Source of the DNA: Pavlovales sp. CCMP2436 | Taxonomy: Eukaryota > Haptophyta > Pavlovophyceae > Pavlovales | Assembly: GCA_026770615.1 (NCBI GenBank) | Contig: MU631511.1 | Span: 83,100 to 104,298 of the forward strand | Length of the DNA stretch: 21,199 bases | Direction of reading: 5' to 3' | Part shown: piece by piece, positions 16,558 to 21,199 of the stretch | How the letters are laid out: each line of letters opens with the position of its first letter | How positions within the stretch are numbered: position 1 is the first letter of the stretch | Program-made: the position numbers and the translations under genes | The notes under the pieces: model-generated | Seen by the model: only the letters and a program-made list of their open reading frames with translations | The model's database searches: none | Told to the model about the DNA's origin: nothing

Positions 16558-18522
16558 ATGATGTTTAAGCTTGCAACAACGTCGAGGCCCGCGCTCTACG
16601 CCGCGCTCGCTGCCCTCGCGGCCGTGATCTTCGTCGCAGTGCGTTCGTAAGCACCGCTCGAGTCCCTCAACCTGGACGACGTGCTGACGCAGTGCACACA
16701 GCAGCAGCGCGAGATCACCTTCCTGCCTGAAGAAGTAATCTGGCCCGGCTTTCACCCGCTCTGTGTCACCCGTTCTGACGCCTCGTTTGTCACCGTGCGC
16801 GCACTCCATCGCGCCACCGGCGAGCTCCGCGTGGTGAGCGCGTGCTCCGTCGGCGAGTTGCTGCTCGCGCTGAGGCCGGTGGTCGAGTCTGAATACGGTA
16901 ACGACGATCAGAGGATCACTGCGTCCGACTACGACTTCTCCCCTCACCCGTGGGCGCTCTTCTCGTCCGTGGGCGAGCGCATTGCCGGTGCGGGCAGCTC
17001 AAGCCCGGCTCCCTCGCCTGCGTCTACGAGGGGGGGCAGTTCCTGTGGTCCGGTTGGCGCATCGGCCACGTGACGACGGTTGAGGTGCGGCTCGTCGACG
17101 GTATAGGCGAAGTGAAGCGCAGGCCCGTCGAGTCGACGACGCTGTCGCTACGCCCGCTGGTTCTGGAGCTTAGTGGCTTCCTGAGCGACTCGGAATGCGA
17201 CTACGCGCGCCACTTTGCTCAGCAGAAGTTGGTTCGCTCGCAGTTGGCCTTCACAGACGGATGTAACCACTCGGACGACAGTGCGCGCACGTCGGAGCAG
17301 GTCTTAATGCCGCGCGGAGGCTCGGCCTAGATCCGCCGACTCGAGGAGCGAGCTCATTCTCTCACACGTCTTCCGTACGACCTCGGCGAATCAGTGCAGG
17401 TGCTGATATTTGAACCACGTTGGGGTCCCGCTGCGTCCCCTTGCCCATCTCCGCGCAGCGCTCTCCACTTTGAGATGTCTATGTCTGCGTGCCCCACGCC
17501 CACCCGAATAGACTAAAATAATCTGACCTTGCCGTGCTGCCGTGCAGGTGCTGCGATACAAACCGGGCCAGAAGTACAGCGCGCACGGCGACTACTTTTC
17601 GGCCAACGAGTACCACCAGAACGTGCAAATGCTTCGGAGTGTCGAGTACGGCGAGCGGAATCGGCTGGCAACGGACTTCTGGTAAACCAGGCGCACCTCC
17701 TTTCTGCCTCCTGACTCCCTCGAATCGTGCAGACATACAGTAGACAGAGAGAAGCGGCGAGGCGATGGAATCGTGTAGATGGTATGGGCTCCCCCCTCCC
17801 CCCCCACACACACACCCAGATCCACACCCTCAATTTATCTAATTAGGTACATGAGCGACGTGAAAGAGGGTGGCGAGACCTTCTTTCCGCGTGCGCTCGA
17901 CGCAAAGGGGCACGAGTATCAGCCTTGGAATAGCGACCACGAGGACTGCTATCGGGGCATCGCCGCCCGATCCAAAAAAGGTTTTACTGTTATAATGACA
18001 TGCGAATCTGCGGTGTTGTGTTGTCAGTTTGTGGTAATGTGGCACTTATCAGCCGCAATTTGACAACGACAATGCCTTGCGTCCTTCAATCCGATCATAA
18101 CTGGACGTATTTCTAGATATTTACACACCCTAGCAGATTATAACACAGACTATTATATTAATAATTAAATTTGGGAATGCCGTCCTCTTTTACTCGATGA
18201 CACCCGACGGTAGGCTCGACGAGTGCTCGCTGCACAGCGGCTGCCCATCGAGAGGAGGAGACACTAAGTGGGGGGCCAATGGATCTGAAGTAACCAATGG
18301 ATCTGAAGTAACCCACAGCGCGTCGGCTCGGCAAGCTTCCCGCGCAAGGGTTCTGGCAAGGACGCGCGCTTCCCAGGCTGCGAGGACCAGTCGACCAGCT
18401 GCACGGCCTGGGCTCAATCCGGCGAGTGCGCCGCCAATCCGACGTACATGAGTGGCAGCTGCCCTGTCGCTTGCAAGACCTGCGTGTCCGAGCCGGCAGC
18501 GCAGCAAGGCGCGCTGCAGTAA
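16558..18522 (+). pseudogene. Broken prolyl 4-hydroxylase with a C-terminal ShKT domain
   Basis: The order of a membrane-anchored 2-oxoglutarate/Fe(II) prolyl 4-hydroxylase is clear. It starts with a signal anchor (MMFKLATTSRPALYAALAAL), then CVYEGGQFLWSGW and LELSGFLSDSECDYARHFA. Next come YKPGQKYSAHGDYF with the iron ligands His 17584-17586 and Asp 17590-17592, and VKEGGETFFPRA. Last are LFYSMTPDGRLDECSLHSGC (distal His 18233-18235), TKW (Lys 18266-18268) and a six-Cys ShKT tail (FPGCEDQSTSC to CPVACKTC) ending at TAA 18520-18522. Introns 17400-17547 and 17682-17846 (GT-AG) splice cleanly. Lesions are: TAA at 16648-16650; a one-base frame change near 16985-16996; TAG at 17328-17330; intron 17981-18173 ending TG instead of AG; and a frame change within or after an 18-bp tandem duplication (18277-18312). 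Intact active-site residues suggest recent loss, or sequencing error at some sites. Confidence 0.8.
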
Positions 18523-18562
18523 TATAATAATTATAAGCGGCTCAATAGTTTGCAACAGGTCT
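18521..18562 (+). repeat. Dispersed repeat R, copy 6 (short, diverged)
   Basis: AATATAATAATTATAAGCGG, then CTCAATAGTTTGCAACAGG. It resembles the 5' part of R and begins at the stop codon of the hydroxylase pseudogene. Confidence 0.55.
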
Positions 18563-18879
18563 GGGTCTAAGAGCTTTGCATGCATGCCAACATACAGTTG
18601 AGAAGGCATTGGGCGGGAGTCGTAGCCGATACTACAGACTCCCCTCCTCCCCCATTCCTGCACACATATATGTACGAATACACGTGATGATCCTGATTCA
18701 TAACTGAGTATATTTATGCTCGCCTGCTGTTTTTTGGTCCTGAATCTACCTGCTACCGTCCCCCGCCCGCTACGTAAATATCTAGAAATACGTCCGTCCC
18801 CTAACAGGTCTCCACCGGACCCGGTCTCCACCGGACCCAAGAGTTGAGAAAAGACTCGGATCAAGGGACCTTTGCAGAG

Positions 18880-19058
18880 CACACGGATACCGTCCCCACC
18901 GCTAAGGCTGATCAGACACACGACAGTCGACGACTCTCTGACTCACGTGCGCTGACCGGCCGCTGCTGCGTCTCGATCGTCTCAAAATGCAGCTCGCCTG
19001 CGCACATGCCGCACCTGCAGCACAAAAAACAGACAAATAACCTCTGATAGCCTGTATC
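18880..19058 (-). repeat. Diverged dispersed repeat, partner of 1990-2170
   Basis: The reverse complement is colinear with 1990-2170 (shared words GGCTA, GCAGGCG, CAGCGCA, GAGAGTCGTCGA, CTGATCAG, GGTATCCGTGTG). Next to it (18808-18839) GGTCTCCACCGGACCC is repeated twice. Confidence 0.65.
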
Positions 19059-19104
19059 CCACTGTGTGATCCTTGCCCACGAGGGGCAAGAATCACACGG
19101 TGGG
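19058..19104. repeat. 21-bp hairpin with a 5-nt loop
   Basis: CCCACTGTGTGATCCTTGCC and C (19058-19078) pair with 19084-19104 with only two mismatches around the loop ACGAG. There is no T-run after it, so it is not a simple bacterial-type terminator. Confidence 0.85.
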
Positions 19105-19710
19105 GGGCTCAATAATGTGGTCCCGGTCTACCTCACCCCTTCAGGAGGGTGGGCCTCGGGCTTAATATGTTAAGGGGTGTTTCCAAGGCATTGTTCCTCT
19201 CTCTTCTTGCGCTTTTGGTACGCCTCTTTTGGCTGCTGGGGTGTGCGGGTCTGTGTCGCTGCTTTAGGCCGCGTGGATGAGCGCAGAGCACGCAGTAATA
19301 CGCAAAATGCAAATACTTCCCGACGCATAAGGTACGTCGCATTGGATACACACCTAATATGGAGGCCTTTTCGGCGTCCGCGCCGGCTAAAAAACCAGGG
19401 CCCAATCGCCTAGCCCCCGGGGCACATTTAGCTTGCGCTGAATAGCATGTGTAAGTTTCTAATTAAATGTCCGTCCCCGGGAGGCTCGCACTGGAAATGA
19501 GCGTCGAAGAACACAAATAAAAATAAGCGCCAATAAATGAATGAACGAATGAATGAATAAGCTCGGTAATCGCATGGGACGACCGATGCGCTGACCCTGG
19601 CCGAGGTCATGCCCGTACGCTTTCGGGCTGCAAGTCGGGGACTTTAAGAAATAGTAAATACTAAAGAATAGAAAAACTAAAGAATAGAAAAACTAGAGAA
19701 AAAAAGATCC
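19105..19710. other. Stretch without a convincing gene
   Basis: Only short frames without domains. It contains a small ATGA-type tetranucleotide run (about 19531-19561) and a tandem ACTAAAGAATAGAAAA repeat (about 19660-19695). Promoter elements for the following open frame may lie here, but none can be named. Confidence 0.4.
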
Positions 19711-19797
19711 ATGAAATTACTGGACGTGAAAGCGTCGGGCCGCTGCCCAAAGCGGAATAATGTTGGAGCTCCAAGCAGGCTCATTCTAGCAAATTAG

Positions 19798-21199
19798 GCA
19801 ACGTTAGTTCACGGCTTTTTGAAATGGGCTCCTTCCTTGAGATGTCAGGAGATTGCTGAAAGAAGGGCAAATCTCAGGCGGTTAACCGCCTTTGACAAGA
19901 TCGCGAGCCGCCTCTCCAAGCTCACCGCCGGCCTGGACGTGGCGCACGAAGGAGGCGGACGCCCGAACCCGACGGCGCTGCCCGAAGCGGACGCGCTGAC
20001 GGAACCAGCATCCTCGCCCGACGCGCAGCCCGAGACGCACGTCGGAATGCAAGCTCAACTCTACGCCCGACATGCAGTCTGGTGTGCAGACGCGTCCGAA
20101 GTGGAGGCGCGGGCGCTCAACTCCTCGCCCTACATGCAGCCTGGCGCGCGGGCTCCTTTAGTGTCAGACATGCAGCTGGAAGCGCTGACGATGGCGCAAC
20201 CCGAAGCGGAGGCGCGGATGCAAGCAGCCTCCTCGCCCGACGCGCAGCCCGAGACGCACGCAATGGCGCTGCCCGAAGCGGAGGCGCGGACGCAAGCAGC
20301 CTCCTCGCCCGACGCGCAGCCCGGCGTGCAGGTGCGGACGCTCCACTCAGCGTCGGATGTGCAGTCGGAAGCGCTGACGATGGCACTGCCTGACATGCGG
20401 GCACGGACACTCCGCTCAGCTGCCTCCTCGCTTGCGCCGCCAGGCTCTGTGCCCGCACCGCCAGCGCCGCGCGCGCCGCCCGCGCCCGTGCCGCCAGCGA
20501 AGCGCTCGCGCAAGCGCATTCAGCGCGTGGAGCCCACGCCTTTGCCGGACAAGCCCACGCTGCCGCTGTGGCCGCTGCCGCTGTGCTGGGACGCAGCGCG
20601 CCACGCGGCCGTGTTGGCTGGGCTGGGGCAGAGGAGAACAAGCTTGCTCAGCGAAGGGGACCAAATCCGCGGCAAGCTGTGGAGCGAGTACGCGCTCATG
20701 GTGGACTCTGTCCTCGCACACGCGCTCACGAAGATGCGCGACGCTGCCTCAGACGAGGAGGAGCGCGCCGCACTCACCTGCGCGCTGCAGCACGCACCCC
20801 CCGCCCGGGCGAATGAAATGGCGCGCGCGCTCTTCGCTTCGCGCAAGATGGCGGGCCCGTCGCAGCTGCCGCCTGCGCAGAACTGGGGTCCGCTGCTGTG
20901 CGTGCTGCCCGCCGCCGAGGCGCTCGCGCTCGTGCGCAGCAGTGCGTGGACGGCAGAGAGCGGGCCGGTGCTCGTGCCGCCGAGCGAGCTGCGCGCCATG
21001 GAGGAGGCCGGCCTCTCCGTCCCCGCCTGGAGCAAGCTCGAGGACATCGTCGACGTGGCGAGCCGGGGCGGGCACCTCACGCGCTGCCGCAAGCTCAACG
21101 TGGCCAACCTCGAGAGCGGCAGCCACGGCAAGCAGGCAGGCGAGGCGCACCCACCGCACACCCTGGCTGTCCGCGCTGACTGTCCGCTAGCCCTTCCCC
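19798..21199 (+). CDS. Large unidentified protein, incomplete at the window end
   Basis: One frame is open from 19798 to the end of the window, 467 codons, with no stop. It begins TLVHGFLKWAPSLRC and LRRLTAFDKIASRLSKLTAG. Then come Ala/Pro/Glu-rich repeats around AASSPDAQPETHAM (cores near 19976, 20194 and 20266; the last two have an exact 72-bp period). A Pro-rich basic linker (PPAKRSRKRIQRV, possible nuclear signal) follows, then a helical region (GKLWSEYALMVDSVLAHALT, WGPLLCVLPAAEALALV, LEDIVDVASRGGHLTRCRKL). An ATG at 19711 is in the same frame but is followed by TAG at 19795-19797. A 72-nt GT-AG segment, 19726-19797, would remove that stop (MKLLD|ATLVHG). Otherwise the first ATG is 20047. 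No family is recognised; it may be a host gene or a mobile-element gene. Confidence 0.6.

Noticed and set aside
16647..16692. GTAAGC...GCAG as an intron removing the first stop of the hydroxylase
   Set aside because: It leaves the downstream exon in the wrong frame, as do the neighbouring acceptors.
20432..21190. Arg/Ser-rich 252-codon frame, and 20117-20641 on minus
   Set aside because: Shadows of the longer frame that leaves the window; low-complexity composition.

Overview
The window is nuclear DNA of a eukaryote, most likely a unicellular alga of the haptophyte type. This is inferred from very GC-rich exons broken by short spliceosomal introns (GT-AG and one GC-AG), AT-rich intergenic DNA full of microsatellites and dispersed repeats, and an algal gene set: a peroxisome receptor, a GT25-type Golgi enzyme, a ShKT-tailed prolyl 4-hydroxylase and an AID/APOBEC-like deaminase. 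There are no operons, CRISPR arrays or rRNA genes.

Layout. Positions 2-214 hold the 3' end of a reading frame, stopped inside a dispersed repeat. Positions 215-3179 are repeat-rich with at most gene fragments. Positions 3180-6497 (+) encode a five-exon secretory-pathway glycosyltransferase of about 958 residues, with a signal peptide, a GT25 domain and a C-terminal propeller-like domain. Positions 6498-8062 are intergenic. Positions 8063-9445 (-) are a two-exon deaminase gene of 414 residues. It is divergent from PEX5 (9631-12499, +, two exons, 840 residues) across a 185-bp shared upstream region. Positions 12500-15779 are a gene desert with fold-back structures, a 40-bp perfect hairpin, a dispersed repeat family and a higher-order minisatellite. 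Positions 15780-16349 (-) are a decayed OTU-protease-like fragment. Positions 16558-18522 (+) are a recently broken prolyl 4-hydroxylase with a ShKT tail. From about 19711/19798 to the window end (+) runs a large open frame that leaves the window without a stop.

Most interesting region: 8050-9496. The deaminase keeps the catalytic HAE, PC and SCT motifs and, after splicing, a YRAHW motif. It carries a Ded1/DDX3-like YVPPHLR N-terminus. The DNA coding for its last residues is repeated just upstream of its own start codon, in frame, but without the 8 bases that hold the stop codon. This suggests a lost tandem copy or an unequal exchange.

PEX5 and the deaminase share an upstream region but no evident pathway. 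The other genes appear functionally independent. All family assignments come from motifs read by eye; no database search was run.
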